Assembly: GCA_025331445.1 (NCBI GenBank) | Contig: JAIWNE010000159.1 | Coordinates: 1-56,766, forward strand | DNA: 56,766 nt | Direction: 5' to 3' | Source of the DNA: Blakeslea trispora | Lineage: Eukaryota > Mucoromycota > Mucoromycetes > Mucorales > Choanephoraceae | In this document: positions 22,096 through 32,822 of the stretch, piece after piece | Numbering within the stretch: the first letter of the stretch is position 1 | Layout of the letters: every line of letters starts with the position of its first letter | The notes under the pieces: generated by a model | Database searches by the model: none | What the model saw: the letters and a program-made list of their open reading frames with translations, nothing else | What the model was told of the DNA's origin: nothing | Translations under genes and position numbers: made by a program

Positions 22096-25000
22096 CTATG
22101 GGTGATGAAGCAAGTGTGACAGGAAAGGTGCAAGAAGTAAAGGTCTAGGAGAGTGCATCAATAGAGAACGAGTCCTTGAAAAAAAAAGAGGCTGTAAGGT
22201 TGACCACACTGTGAGCTTAATGGGACAAAGCCAGAGAAAGTGGTCGAGAATATCATCATCTGTGCCACATAGTAGGCAGAGTGGAGAGTCAAAGAAAGAT
22301 GGGACCAATTTGTGCAGAACTGCCCGACAAGGGATCTTACCCAAAAGGAGACGATACCAGATATTGCGATCAGAATGAGAAAGAGGGAGCCTCCAAAAGG
22401 ACTTCCACGCTCTCGAGGACAAAGGAGACACATTTGCATGAACGTCAAAAAGTGATCGATAATCCTTTGAGGACATTAGGAGATCGCTACCATCGGGTAT
22501 AAAGCCTAAGGCTAAGAAAAATGGGTCAGCTGCCACCAGCAGAGGGGTAGTGAGAGGGACAAAAGGCCTGGATCCGATGGATGCGTAGGCTGGTGGAATA
22601 CTTGCCTTCAAAAAAAAAGAAAGGATTGCAATCTGATGAGGTTTGAGCGGACCTGGTCCAAAAAACGTCGACAGAGTGTCGGATGAGTAGCCAATTGAGG
22701 GCTTGATTTTGGCTGCAATCATTGATTAGCAGAATCGAAAAAGTAGAGCATAGAACAAGACAATCGGAGGAGGGTAGGGGATATCACAGGATCCTGTGGG
22801 GGTATGATCACCGCAGAGAGTGGAAGACAAAGGCAAGTGGCAGGGCTCACTACTATCGACTCAAACGATCGGGGTAGAGCATCTAACGTTTTGAAAAGAA
22901 GAAAGAAAACGCTATGGAAGCTAGTTAATGAAGGATGTCGAAGGGAAGGAAATACAAAAGCCAGACGACAATCCAGGTGAGACCAATGTTCAGTTGCGAC
23001 CGGAGAAGAGGAGGAAGAACAATGAATCAGCCAATCGACCAGACGAGGAAGAAGAATAGAATCGTCCCAACTTAAAGAAGGCAGCAAAAGGGGTTTAAGC
23101 CAACGGAGTTAAAGTGTGTGCTATTGCACTCGCGGATCAAGTAGACCGAGGTCACCCTGGCGACGTGGGCGACACATGACGGCAAAACTCAGTTTGGGAA
23201 AGACCTGACGATTCATGAACTAGGAGATCAGAGATCGAACTTTGGTGAATAAGGCAGCAGGAAGTGAGACCACCCGAAGAATATGCCATAATCGAGAGAG
23301 AATCAAAGAATTGGCAACAAGGGCTCTACCCCGAAATGACAGAGAGCGATGGGAGTGTAAGGAGCAAGCTGTTTGGATTTTCGACAGCAACTCGGCACAA
23401 AAAGCATCCCGCTGCTGAACCGAGGTAGTCAGTGGATAACCCAGATAAACCAAAGGTTGTGCTGCCAAGCAATCGTGCCATTGCAAAATATGGTGTGACG
23501 TTAAGGGTTCTCTCCAAATAGAGGTAGGTGAAGACAGAGGCCGACCAGAAAGAGAGAATGCTTGAGTTTTATGAAAGTTGACTACAGCGTTGGATGCCTT
23601 CGAGTACTTATGCAGCAGGTGCTGAAGAATGGTGAGGTCATTAGGGTTGTTCAGAAAACACACAATGTCATCAGCATAAGCCAACAATTTGAGGGGGGCG
23701 CCAGAGCAAGAAGGGCGTGGTCGTGAAAGATGCAGTCCAGTGAAGCCAGGATCATAGAGAACACTTCGCAGCAGTGGTTCAAAGGCGAGGTTGAACAGAA
23801 CAGGGGAGATTGGATCACCCTGACGAAGGCCACGGAGCTGCGGAACAGGAGACGAAAGAAACCCATTGACATTAAGTCGAAGCTGTGTGTCAAAGAACAA
23901 TGTCGTCAAAGAGGTGACTAAGTTCTGAGGAAAGCCAAACCGGAGCAACACCTGTCGAAGGTAGTTGGGATGTACTCTGTCATATGCTTTCTCTTGGTCA
24001 AGAAACAGTCCAATTGCAGGAGAACTTGTTTGGCGAGCATAGTCCATGGCTAGTTTCATTAGTAGACCATTATCGGCAATGAAACGGCCTCGAACAAACC
24101 CAGTTTGATATGGCGTGATCAGAGAAGATGCACACTCAACGACACGACTGTTGATGAGTCTGGTAAAGACCTTTGCATCGGTATTGATGAGAGAGATGGG
24201 ACGCCAGTTTTGAAGATCAGCTAAAGACCCCTTTTTTGGCAAGAGAGACAGAAGTATCCATCCATGAGGAAGGAAAGAATCCATATGCCAAAGCATCGTT
24301 GAAAACACGGAGAGCAATCGATTGACAGTCAGGGTGAAGAAAAATTAATTGTAATATTTCATACGGTAGACCGTCAGTACCAGGACTACTCTTCTTTGGG
24401 GAACGGTTAACACCTTCCAAGAGATCATTGATGGTGAAAGGAGTCGTCAAGTCTTCTTGGGCCTCAGCAGAAAGTTTGACCGAGTCAGGGATGTGAGAAA
24501 GGAGATCAACCACCGACGACTGGTCAATATCATCTGGAGTGTACAAATTTCGATAAAAGCAGGCAGCAACATCCAGCATGTCTTCACGACACGTGCTGAG
24601 AGCTCCTGTCTCAGGATGCAGCAAAGGAGGGATAAGGCTGCGAGATGCCCTCTGTTGGACAGTCCGTTTTAAGTACCCGGCGGATGTCTCGCCCAGTTCT
24701 CTCCAACGAATGCCAGCACGCAATGCCAATGTTTCAGTATGATACTGTTGCAGTTGCTGGAGTTGACCTTCAATCACCCGGAGTTGAGGCGATACATCTT
24801 TAGTGCGTTCGGGAAAGCGATTGATGAGCTTCAACAAAATTCTACGTCTTACCTGAAGTGTTTGTTCGGCTTTTTTAAACGAATACGACTTCTGGCGGGA
24901 GTAGGACTGAGCCACTGATCGTGCGGTGTTCTTGATAGATTCCCATTGCAAAGTGGGGTAATACCAATCAGGAAAGGAAGAGACTGTCTGCGAGAGAGCT

Positions 25001-25947
25001 GCAGCTAGCCTTGTGCCATAAGCCGGATCCTTAGCTAGGCCTGGATGAGCTCGCCAGATACTCTTACCAGTCTGCTTCATGGAGTCAGAGACAGATGATG
25101 GTATTAGCTGTAAGTGAACTTTAACCAAGAAATGATCCGTCCAAACGGGGTTCATGAATGAGACAGATCCATAAGTGCGGGAGGGGAGAAGGTCATTTGA
25201 AACGTATATGTAGTCAATGCATGATTGTGACGATCCCCGACAAAAAGTGGCCTGAGGCGAGTGCTTACGCGGAGTGATGGCGTCGGCATAGTACTGATCG
25301 ATATGATGCAGCCAAGGGGTAGGAGCTTTGCTTCTTCGAGTTCTAGCATTAGTGCTTGAGGCGACAGAATAGTTGAAATCACCAAGCAGAATATGCCGTA
25401 AAGGTTGAGAAGGTAAGATTCGAGAGGAAGAAAGCGACTGGATTAAATTCTGTAAGAAAGGGTACCGCGCCCTACGATCCGCTGGAGCATACAGGACACT
25501 GATAGCGATTGGATCAAACAGATTCGAGACATGCGATACAGTTGCGGTAATGAGACGGCTACAAGGGCTCTTAACGATCTCAGAAAAGGAGATACTTGGA
25601 GAGAAAGAGACAAGACCACAGTGTGGAGTCCAAATGCTATCCACAGCTTGAAACTGTGTATGAAATCGAGCTTCGATATCAGTGGAAATAGCATTTGTCT
25701 CTTGAAGAGCAATAATGTCTAAGGAGAGAGTACGAAGATAACGAATGAACTGAAAGCTAGTGGTAGGGTTAGCGGATTTGCGCAAACCACGACAGTTCAG
25801 GGTTGCGATTTTGAGAGGTAAGGGTTTAAAAGAGGAGTCCGGGGGGTTAAATTGGGTATCCGAGGATACACCATCGTGTAAGAATAAATGGGCCATATCG
25901 TTGTCTAAATTCATGATCATCGTATTTAGAGTAATTGTTGGTGACAA
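22096..25947 (-). pseudogene. LINE ORF2: APE endonuclease plus reverse transcriptase, broken
   Basis: The 5' part (25947-24217) is an apurinic-type endonuclease: LNCRG, LQETN, LGDFNYS and WTDHFLV carry the expected Asn, Glu, Asp/Asn and Asp-His residues. After a frameshift near 24240 the reverse transcriptase follows (to 23220): NWRPISLINTDAKVF, LFLDQEKAYDRV (motif A), LRQGDPISPVLF (motif B) and YADDIVCF (motif C). Stops near 23100-23220 and another shift near 22720 separate the C-terminal part, which has a WYRLLLGKIPCR...CLLCGTDDDILDHFLWLCP zinc-binding segment of the zf-RVT type. ORF2 begins within the last codons of ORF1. The copy cannot encode a full protein. Confidence 0.85.
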
Positions 25948-27389
25948 GCGTCACTATCACCTGTAATGTGATGATCAGATAGAGAACTGTGAAGGTCAAG
26001 CTCCATGCCAGACGTCTGAGGCACATCTATAGAGGAGGAGGATTCGTCAGGCAATGCAGCATTGACATTCTTGGGGTTTAAGGGACAGCTATTGTGGTTG
26101 CGACGTTTATGGCCTGATTGGCTACAGGCAGTACAAACTGGAGCTGATCCGGTCAAATCTAAATTAGTGGCGTCTGACTTAGAGGTCGACAGATCTATGG
26201 CACTGACCGCAACTGGGGGCAAGGGTTCAGAAGGAGCGGACTCGGGTCCACGTTCTTTTGAAGCCTGCGCCCTTGTACGAATCACAAGTTGCGGAAGAGT
26301 GCGTACCGAAGAAGAACCAGAAGCAATGTTGGCCCTGGGTTCGACGGGTGAGACCACAGAAGGCACATGAGAGACGATGGATGTCTGTGGCTCAACAGGT
26401 TTAGCAACCACAGACAGATGGACACCCTCAGAAGGGCATGAATGAACCTCCGAACTGGAAGGTTTATCCAGAGGTGTTTTTCTAGGCTTTTTGTTAGAAG
26501 AGCCGCTTCGAGCAGCATTCTTTCTAGGACAGTCCTTGGCTATATGGCCTCGTTCGTGACAGTTGTAGCAAACTAAAGAGGCATGTCTTGTAGGACAATC
26601 TGTGATGACATGGTCCTGCTTGTGGCAATAGCGACAATATGGATCCATCTTTGCCCAAGTAGCGTACACCTTGATGGCGTCAGAGAAGGAATTGGCAAGA
26701 TTACCACGAGCTGACAGATAATTGTATTGCCAGTGAGCTTCATGTTGGATTTGGTTGGATGAGGATGGATCAACCTCCAAGACAACAAAACCTCTACCGG
26801 TAAAGGTGCCAGCAATACCTCGAACTAGGCCACAATCAACCACCCTACCAAAAGGGGAGAGATTGCTCATCATGTCTGACTTCAATTCGGCTGCACCACC
26901 ATCATTTCGCCCATACTGACGAGGTAAGCCGGGAATCAAAATTTTCAGAATTTTAACGTCCGCTGACAGAGCATCAAAGGCTGAAAACGGTGCCTGAAAA
27001 GAAGGAAGACGAAGACCGTTGGTAGTAACCTCAGTGGCCAAAGGTCCTGCAAGAACGCATTCAATAAATGAACGAGAGCCCTCAGCTCGAGGAGTTTCGT
27101 CGAGACCCCAAAGTTGATCATTCGGCGAACAAAGAGCCGTAAGATCGCTGAAGAAGAGCTTGATGTCTTTGACATTCGTGATGTCGATGAAAACTGATTC
27201 TGGAAGCGAGCCCTTCAGAAAAGGATTTTGGGTGCCTGGTGCAAAACTATCCTCCTAGGGAGCGTTTTACGAAAACAATGAGGTCCGAGAAGTATCAGTA
27301 CCTCTGACAACTGAAGCCCATGCTCTGGGCAGAATGACAGATGATATTGCCTTATTAGGCAGGTTATGTTTTTTAGCGGAGGAAGCCAT
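25926..27389 (-). pseudogene. LINE ORF1: zinc-knuckle nucleic-acid-binding protein, broken
   Basis: The ATG at 27389 begins MASSA, as in the intact copy at 41073 (also MASSA). A stop interrupts after about 40 codons. The conserved frame is open to 25926 from about 27180. Three CCHC-type knuckles are visible: CRYCHKQDHVITDC, CYNCHERGHIAKDC and CTACSQSGHKRRNHNSC. The central region is Ser/Pro-rich. The protein would coat LINE RNA. Confidence 0.8.
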
Positions 27390-27390
27390 G

Positions 27391-27925
27391 TTTTTGGTTT
27401 TTTTAGGAGAGTCCCTTTTTTTTTTTGAGAGTCTTTTTTTTCCAGTGCTTTAAGTTTTTTATTTCCCATTTTTAAAGAATTTTCCCAATTATTTTGTAAG
27501 TCTCATTCTCAATTTTTAAATATTCCGTTTCCGAAAGTATTTTCCAATTTTTTAAGCAGTGATTTTTCAGGTCTTTGTATTTTTTGAAGAAAAAATGACA
27601 AGACATTTCAAACTCCTCAGCATTAAGGAAATCAAGTTGCTATAAAATCTCAAGCAGAGAAAAAATCACTGCTAAAAAAATTCAAAGAGCGAAATTTCTT
27701 TAAGCAGTGAGATGATAGAAGAAATGTAAATGGTAATAACTTTATGAAAATACATCCAATTTTAATTTTGTAAAAAGTTTTGGAAGGCTAAAAAATACAT
27801 CTAAATATCTGCCAAAAAAAACAGCAACTTTCATAGTCAAAATCAAAAGTTGGTAATTTGACAGCGACGGACGCCCAGTCCAACCCGGGTGTCCACTGTA
27901 CAGCGGACCGGCATTTGGTGTAGTG
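27391..27925. other. Right terminal part of CACTA element 2
   Basis: This resumes the family-2 right end after the LINE and aligns with 5100-5605, 40780-41067 and 46788-46972 (AGTGCTTTAAG, TTTATTTCCCAT, CAGCATTAAGGAAATCAAG). It has a subterminal hairpin and the GTGTAGTG end. Confidence 0.8.
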
Positions 27926-28183
27926 TTTAAACAACATAATAATAAGCTCACTACTGCCAACGAAGTGGACAAAAATGTCATGGTAACAAATAATAGTTAC
28001 CTTAGTAACAAAGTGAATTTGGGCTTTGCCAACACTGAAGAGATCCCCGTATTCCTACGCAACTGGAACGTAAACAAGAAGCGTAGGTTCAAGCCTAAGA
28101 TCAGCAATTGTAGCCCCGCCAAGCGCCAGAGACGTTCCGGTCCGGACAGCCATAATCACAGCGATAGTATAAATAGACTGTGA
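27926..28183 (+). CDS. Small basic FKP-motif protein, locus A (5' end cut by CACTA)
   Basis: An open frame begins exactly at the right edge of CACTA element 2 and ends in TGA at 28181-28183, so its 5' part has been cut off by the transposon. It encodes a polar Asn/Val/Thr-rich segment, then EEIPVFLRNWN, NKKRRFKP, a basic AKRQRR stretch and a Ser/His tail. The frame at 28487-28645 (EEVPKFIRSWN...KKKAFKP) and that at 37760-38029 (NKRRFKP) share this order, so it is a real family. I recognise no known protein. The basic segment resembles a nuclear localisation signal or a nucleic-acid-binding tail. The stop codon lies inside the left arm of the hairpin module that follows. Confidence 0.6.
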   Translation, partial: FKQHNNKLTTANEVDKNVMVTNNSYLSNKVNLGFANTEEIPVFLRNWNVNKKRRFKPKISNCSPAKRQRRSGPDSHNHSDSINRL

Positions 28184-28293
28184 TGAGAAGATATTAATAA
28201 GTCTTTATCTTTTAATATCTTTACATCACAGGTAAATTAGTTTATAAATATAATCATCAATAAAGTACATCTTTTAATATCTTTACATCACAG
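28178..28293 (+). repeat. Hairpin plus duplicated arm around intron-like segment, locus A
   Basis: The left arm 28178-28201 (CTGTGATG...) is the near-complement of right arm 1, 28209-28231 (ending ATCTTTACATCACAG), with the loop TCTTTAT between. Right arm 1 is followed at once by GTAAAT. An exact second copy of the arm (28271-28293, also ending CACAG) comes 62 bp later and is followed by GT. The segment 28232-28293 therefore has the form of a GT..AG intron whose 3' end duplicates the upstream exon end. The left arm can pair with either copy. Confidence 0.8.
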
Positions 28294-28486
28294 GTCAATA
28301 TAAGCTCACTTATATATCTGACGCTGACAAAATGTCAAGCTGCGTTATACCACCAGCTTGATTTACCAGAAGACAGTAGGGAAGACTTTACTATGATTTA
28401 TAAAGACCTTGTTGTAATACTTTTTAAAGTAAACCAGATGAAAGATAATTTTTATTCAAATGCATTTGATGCTCTCTCTTATTCTA
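28294..28486. other. Convergent 3' region between two small-protein genes
   Basis: I see no gene. It lies between the ends of locus A (plus) and locus C (minus). No clear copy of the hairpin module is found for locus C. Confidence 0.5.
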
Positions 28487-28645
28487 TTATTCGGAGTCTG
28501 AATTGAATCTGTTTGATCTACTTGATTTTGTAGACTCTTCGTCTATAGCTGTTCTTCTTCGCTTGATATTTCTTTTTACTTGTACGTTTGGCTTGAATGC
28601 CTTCTTCTTAGACTTGTTCCAACTTCTAATAAATTTGGGTACTTC
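28487..28645 (-). pseudogene. Small basic FKP-motif protein, locus C (interrupted by CACTA element 3)
   Basis: The minus-strand frame encodes VPKFIRSWNKSKKKAFKP, then basic KRNIKRRR and a Ser/Asp-rich tail, with the stop at 28487. An open frame continues up to 28816, but those upstream codons belong to the left end of CACTA element 3, which starts at 28646. On the far side of the element (36656 upward) the reading frame resumes with ISNQE immediately before the duplicated TTC, so the gene was split by the insertion. A splice acceptor-like CTGTCAG lies about 35 bp further upstream. Confidence 0.6.
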
Positions 28646-28653
28646 CACGTCAG

Positions 28654-30089
28654 AAAAATGTTTGGCAGAATTTTGGTAGAATCTGCCTGATTTACCAAGA
28701 TTCTGAAAATGGATGTCGAGGTCGGAGATTGCCACGAAATTGCAAATGTCAGGAACCAGCGGATTCTGAAAAGATTCTGACACTTTTTTATGCAGATGAA
28801 TATTGTCTGTCGCCATTGGAGGTCACCTGTCAACTGTTAAAAAAATAATAGCAGGATCTGCCGTATTCTGCCATGATTCTGACACTATTTCACTCTCTGT
28901 CTCCATGCTATCCTTTACTTTTATTCGTTGTTTTTGTATAGATTTTCAATCTCTCTTGCCTTTTTAGACCATTTGAACTTTCATCGGCGCTTTGCTTCAT
29001 AGATCTCATAGGCCCGTTGACGTTACATTATTACACAATTATTAAAATACACTTCTTTACCATTCGACCTTAGTTTAAAGATGTATGCTTTATTTAGACC
29101 ATTTCCCCTTCCTTCTTAGGACATCGCCCTTTAGAACACTGATGGTTAAAAATAGCTCAAATCACGCAATAAAATATTGGCTTATTCGTTTATATTATTG
29201 GTTTATTAACAAAAAATACTACTATATATATTCCAAATGCTACCACGATCTGTTGATCTATTGGTGCAAATTTTTTCGACAATACCAGGATCCCTCCCTT
29301 TACTTACCTTTACTCGCTTCGTCTTCAGCCACTTTTTTAACGCCTGTACTGCAAATACCAATGGGGGGCTTTGTTTTTACGCTTGCGCTTTGAGACCTTG
29401 AGCAGGATGTATTAGGGGCCTTGAAATAGTACAGTTTCGCCTGGATACAGAAAAAGCGTCATTTGCGGTTCTTAGCAGGCAGCGAAAGAGAAAAGCCCAG
29501 GCAACTATTAGTAAAATAGATAATGATGTTAGAAACGAATGACAAAAAAAAAGAAACAGTATGAGTTTTACCTTTGCAATCATTATAGATCCTTTACAGG
29601 ACATGGGAAAAGCATAAAGACCTTAGCAACTAGATAAAAAGGGTGTCAGCGAAGAGGATTATTTTTCAAAAGAAGCAACTTACTCTAACACATGATGGCA
29701 ATTCAGTATGGCAGCAAAAACGTATCTACAGGTTACATACCAGACAGCAATCCCTATTATATTTAAAAGCGTTATTAAGACTATGTTGATGGAAACAACA
29801 AAAATAAAAGGACTACCTTAAAACAAGCACCAATAGTAGTGATAGCTTTCAGTTATCGCCTATTTGATATCAAGTCAAGAGTGTTTGCATTAGTTTAAGT
29901 ATCTTTATAATACAAATTACTTTACCATTAACCAGTAGAAAGCTAAAGGAAAGAGAAAAAGGAAAAAAAAGTACAAAGCGACGCGAGTAAAATTTTTATT
30001 GGCATTTCACTTGCAGTTGATCTATACTCAGCTCACGTACCTTTAATAATTTCAAACCAAAATGATGAGACAGCTAAATATAGCACACG
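28654..30089. other. Left non-coding arm of CACTA element 3
   Basis: No gene supported. Repeats of a TCAGAATC(T/A)TGG-type word lie at about 28700, 28770 and 28870. The block at 29018-29095 is shared with element 1. A 102-codon plus-strand frame at 29085-29393 has no motif. Confidence 0.6.
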
Positions 30090-30097
30090 TATATAAA
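30090..30097 (+). promoter_or_regulatory. TATA box of gene A, element 3
   Basis: TATATAAA lies 75 bp upstream of the ATG at 30172. Confidence 0.6.
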
Positions 30098-30171
30098 TGA
30101 AAGACTTTAGTGACGATGCAATAACTCTTCCTTACCCCTATTATTCTATACTCTTTTAAATTATCTACAAC

Positions 30172-31292
30172 ATGTCTAACAGAAACATCCCTCAAGTACA
30201 AGCTAGCAGTGCTCCTCGTCGTCAACATCCGGAGTACCGTGGAAGCTCTCTTACTGCTGACCAACGCCGGATCAGACAGCTCGAAGCAAACCTTGGCAAG
30301 GTTGAGGAAGCTCAACAAAAGAGCGAAGAGCTCATCAGCCGACTTATCAAGGAGAACGGAGAGCTCAAGGCTATGTTTGTCAACAAGGCTCAAGATTCTG
30401 GCCATTATGGATTTCCTGGTTTTGATGAAGAATTGCATGGATTGAAAGTAAGTAATGATAAACATAAGTTAAGCATACCTTTGCTCATGTATTATCTACA
30501 GAGAACCATCATTGACTGTGAAGAGAGTGTACTTGCAGGACAAGGTTGGGATCTGGGCGAGTTCCTTATGAAGGGAAAGACAAACCAGCTGCATGTCAAG
30601 GCAATCACCAACATGTTTCTTGTTCATGAAGACTTGCAGAACATGTTGAGAAGACACAGATGGATGGAAACAAACATCAAGAAATATGTCCAATCTGTGT
30701 TGCATAACCGACTCAAGTATCTCAAGCAAGCAGACAAGGATGCTAAGAAAGGTGATTTTGAAAAGGCATGCATCATTAATCGCAAGAATGCTTGCAACCG
30801 TAAGAACAAGGTGAGTCATTTTTAATTTCACAATCATGCCTAAAATATTCTAAAGACTTACCGCATGTAATTAGGTATTGAAGAAAAGACTCGCCACTTT
30901 CAGAAAGCATAAGGCCATTTTTACCAGCGATTCAATGACAAATGGCGAAACTCGTGCTGCTTATGGTACTGAAGCAGAATGTAGTGCTGTTCTTGTCAGC
31001 GAAATGATGTCTGATCAAGAAGAAGAGCTTGATGCTGAGAACAAGCCTGTTCCTTTCAGACTGCCGCCTACCTACAGAAGTATCAGAGTAAGTATAAAAT
31101 AGCTGTATACACATATGAAAGACGTCTAATACTTTACGATAGTGTGAAACCTTTTTGGATGAGTTGGATGACTTGCGTTACGCTGACAACAGAAAACGAA
31201 ATGGCCGTTTCATTGCTACCTACGTTGGTCATAGACGATATGTTGAGCGTAGAGGTGTCCAGTCCAAAAAATTTCAAAGCATTCCATCTTGA
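30172..31292 (+). CDS. CACTA gene A: coiled-coil accessory protein (315 aa)
   Basis: Exons 30172-30447, 30502-30810, 30875-31087 and 31143-31292, with GTAAGT or GTGAGT donors and introns of 54-64 bp, give 316 codons including the stop. The N-terminal 35 residues are polar and basic; residues about 36-70 form a strong coiled coil (RIRQLEANLGKVEEAQQKSE). The second exon encodes a helical segment (MLRRHRWMETNIKKYVQSVL). The third carries the shared ECSAVLVSEMMSDQEEE acidic motif. The fourth is basic and Arg-rich. It is the intact relative of 7098-8251. It converges on gene B with 59 bp between stops. The function is unknown; a role binding subterminal repeats is inference. Confidence 0.85.
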
Positions 31293-31351
31293 AGCTTGGA
31301 TACCGAAAACTTGTAATATTTTTTTTGCACAATAAAGCTGCTTTTTTTTTA

Positions 31352-32137
31352 TTATATGATGCGTATTGGGAAATCTGCTGTAACGATAATGTTTGTAAAA
31401 GGTGTTTTTTGTAGATGAATGGGTGTGTGAAATTTCTGAACGGGCATGATCGAGTAAGATCCCTTCTTTTCTTTTTCTTTTCTGAAAGGTCGCATAAAGT
31501 CATTAGTGAGCCTGTCATGCGTTTCTTTACCTTTGCGAGGGTTTTTGAACCACTCGACAAAAGCAAAATAATGGTCCAATTCTTCTTTTAATCCGTACTT
31601 TGAGACAAATTCAACTTTGTGTCTGAAGAAGTATTGAACTTCACCTGCTCGTAAATGCTCCTCAAAACGATCCATATCAACACCATCCAGGTCGTCAGAC
31701 TCAGTATCGTTACATCTATATGCATTGAACGCTACCATTGTATCACCTCCACATAGCTTGGACTTGTAGACATAGCCAAGTACGCTGATTTGCTTGAATC
31801 TCTCAACATAGTTAGGTACAATGACTGGATCTGGGTATTGCCTTTCGTAATATAACTTTAGGCATTTGAAGTCTTCATCACTTAAACGTGTGCCGCTTCT
31901 TCTGTCCCATGATATTTCAACATATGCGCTTTCAGAGAGACGTTCAAAGCCTATGGGGTTACCATTGATTTCCGAAAAGTTTATAAGTGTATTAAGTGAA
32001 AAAGGTTCGGTAATGTCGATAGCAACGTTCTCGAAAGACGAGGCCTTCTTCTCTACATGTTCGACAATATCGTCTGTCTCGATGTCATTAGCCAAGCGAG
32101 CCAATTTCTTCATAAAGTTTCTAGTTTTGTCGTCCAT
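31352..32137 (-). CDS. CACTA gene B: detached transposase C-terminal module (261 aa)
   Basis: I chose the ATG at 32137 (MDDKTRN). A longer frame extends to 32248, but a TATA box (32217-32224) would then lie inside it. The protein has DFKCLKLYYERQY (about 113-125), VLGYVYKSKL, a DDLDG turn, HLRAGEVQYFFRH, YFAFVEWFKNP (about 202-212) and SIMPVQKFHTPIHL near the C-terminus. These align in order with the gene at 8307-9023 and with the C-terminal third of the family-2 transposase. It lies about 690 bp downstream of the transposase stop and has its own promoter-like sequence. A separate polypeptide that completes the transposase is the likely role. Confidence 0.85.
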   Translation of the reverse strand: MDDKTRNFMKKLARLANDIETDDIVEHVEKKASSFENVAIDITEPFSLNTLINFSEINGNPIGFERLSESAYVEISWDRRSGTRLSDEDFKCLKLYYERQYPDPVIVPNYVERFKQISVLGYVYKSKLCGGDTMVAFNAYRCNDTESDDLDGVDMDRFEEHLRAGEVQYFFRHKVEFVSKYGLKEELDHYFAFVEWFKNPRKGKETHDRLTNDFMRPFRKEKEKKGSYSIMPVQKFHTPIHLQKTPFTNIIVTADFPIRII

Positions 32138-32216
32138 TTTTGAAATGAAAAATTTTCTATTCTGTTTAAATATTAAAAGTAAGAAAAGGAGAAAAAGGAT
32201 CAAAAAGGATTTCAGG

Positions 32217-32224
32217 CATTTATA
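32217..32224 (-). promoter_or_regulatory. TATA box of gene B, element 3
   Basis: TATAAATG on the minus strand lies 80 bp upstream of the gene B start codon. It supports gene B as an independent transcription unit. Confidence 0.5.
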
Positions 32225-32489
32225 GAAGCTCATAAGAATAAATTTCATCTCCGTCTTTTAAAAACTTTTTTCTTCTTTCTTTTCATCTACACAACTTTTG
32301 TTAAACAAAACATCTTCATACAAACATACACGGCAGTACCAGTTCTCAGGCGCTATCTCGCAAATAACTACAACTAATACAACACGATGCAAATCACTTT
32401 TATCATCATTGAAAATAAAACACTACGCGTTTGCCAAATTAATTTTTTAACGATTCGAGTTTATTACAACATAATGTTTATGAGATATA

Positions 32490-32812
32490 TTGATACAGAG
32501 AAAGCAGAAGAGAAAGAAACAGAAGAGAAAGAAACAGAAGAGAGAAAGAAACAGAAGAGAGAAAGAGAACAACAGAGGAAGAGAACAAGAGAGAAAGAGA
32601 ACAAGAGAACAAGAGAACAAGAGAACAAGAGAACAAGAGAACAAGAGAACAAGAGAACAAGAGAACAAGAGAACAAGAGAACAAGAGAACAAGAGAACAA
32701 GAGAACAAGAGAACAAGAGAACAAGAGAACAAGAGAACAAGAGAACAAGAGAACAAGAGAACAAGAGAACAAGAGAACAAGAGAACAAGAGAACAAGAGA
32801 GCAAGAGAAGAA
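32490..32812. repeat. AGAACAAG minisatellite behind the transposase stop, element 3
   Basis: About 25 head-to-tail copies of an 8-bp AGAACAAG unit (about 32597-32803) are preceded by degenerate GAGAAAGAAACAGAA repeats. The array ends about 20 bp from the transposase stop codon. Open frames on both strands across it (Arg/Glu/Asn-rich, or Leu/Phe/Ser/Cys-rich) are products of the repeat. Confidence 0.95.
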
Positions 32813-32822
32813 AGCGAAAGGG

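Larger units (their letters stand above)
21766..27390 (-). mobile_element. LINE retrotransposon copy 1
   Basis: A minus-strand LINE of about 5.6 kb. Its poly(A) tail appears as a T-run ending at 21777. Both flanks carry TTTTTGGTTTTTTT (21752-21765 and 27391-27404), a likely target duplication, although low complexity makes its exact length uncertain. It encodes a zinc-knuckle ORF1 and an ORF2 with endonuclease, reverse transcriptase and a zf-RVT-like end, both with frame breaks. The 5' end falls one base before the ORF1 start codon. It is about the same length and plan as the copy at 41068. The clade is L1-like or Tad-like; I cannot decide which. Confidence 0.9.
13897..27925. mobile_element. 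CACTA element 2 (family 2, with nested LINE)
   Basis: The left end is CACTACACCC (13897) and the right end GTGTAGTG (27918-27925); flanks are TTC (13894-13896) and TTT (27926-27928), a near-match duplication. Removing the nested LINE leaves about 8.4 kb, the size of element 1. It carries a broken gene A (15437-16471) and a broken transposase gene with the C-terminal module still fused (16908-19955). Its outer regions match the two shorter copies at 1774 and 38268, so it appears to be the parental, formerly autonomous form of family 2. Subterminal hairpins are at 13912-13946 and about 27868-27893. Confidence 0.85.

Noticed and set aside
28646..28816. N-terminal extension of the locus C protein from an ATG at 28816
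   Set aside because: It is encoded by the left end of CACTA element 3 and contains its subterminal repeats, so it is a chimera.
32597..32803. CRISPR-like array
   Set aside because: Head-to-tail 8-bp units without spacers in eukaryotic-type DNA; it is a minisatellite.
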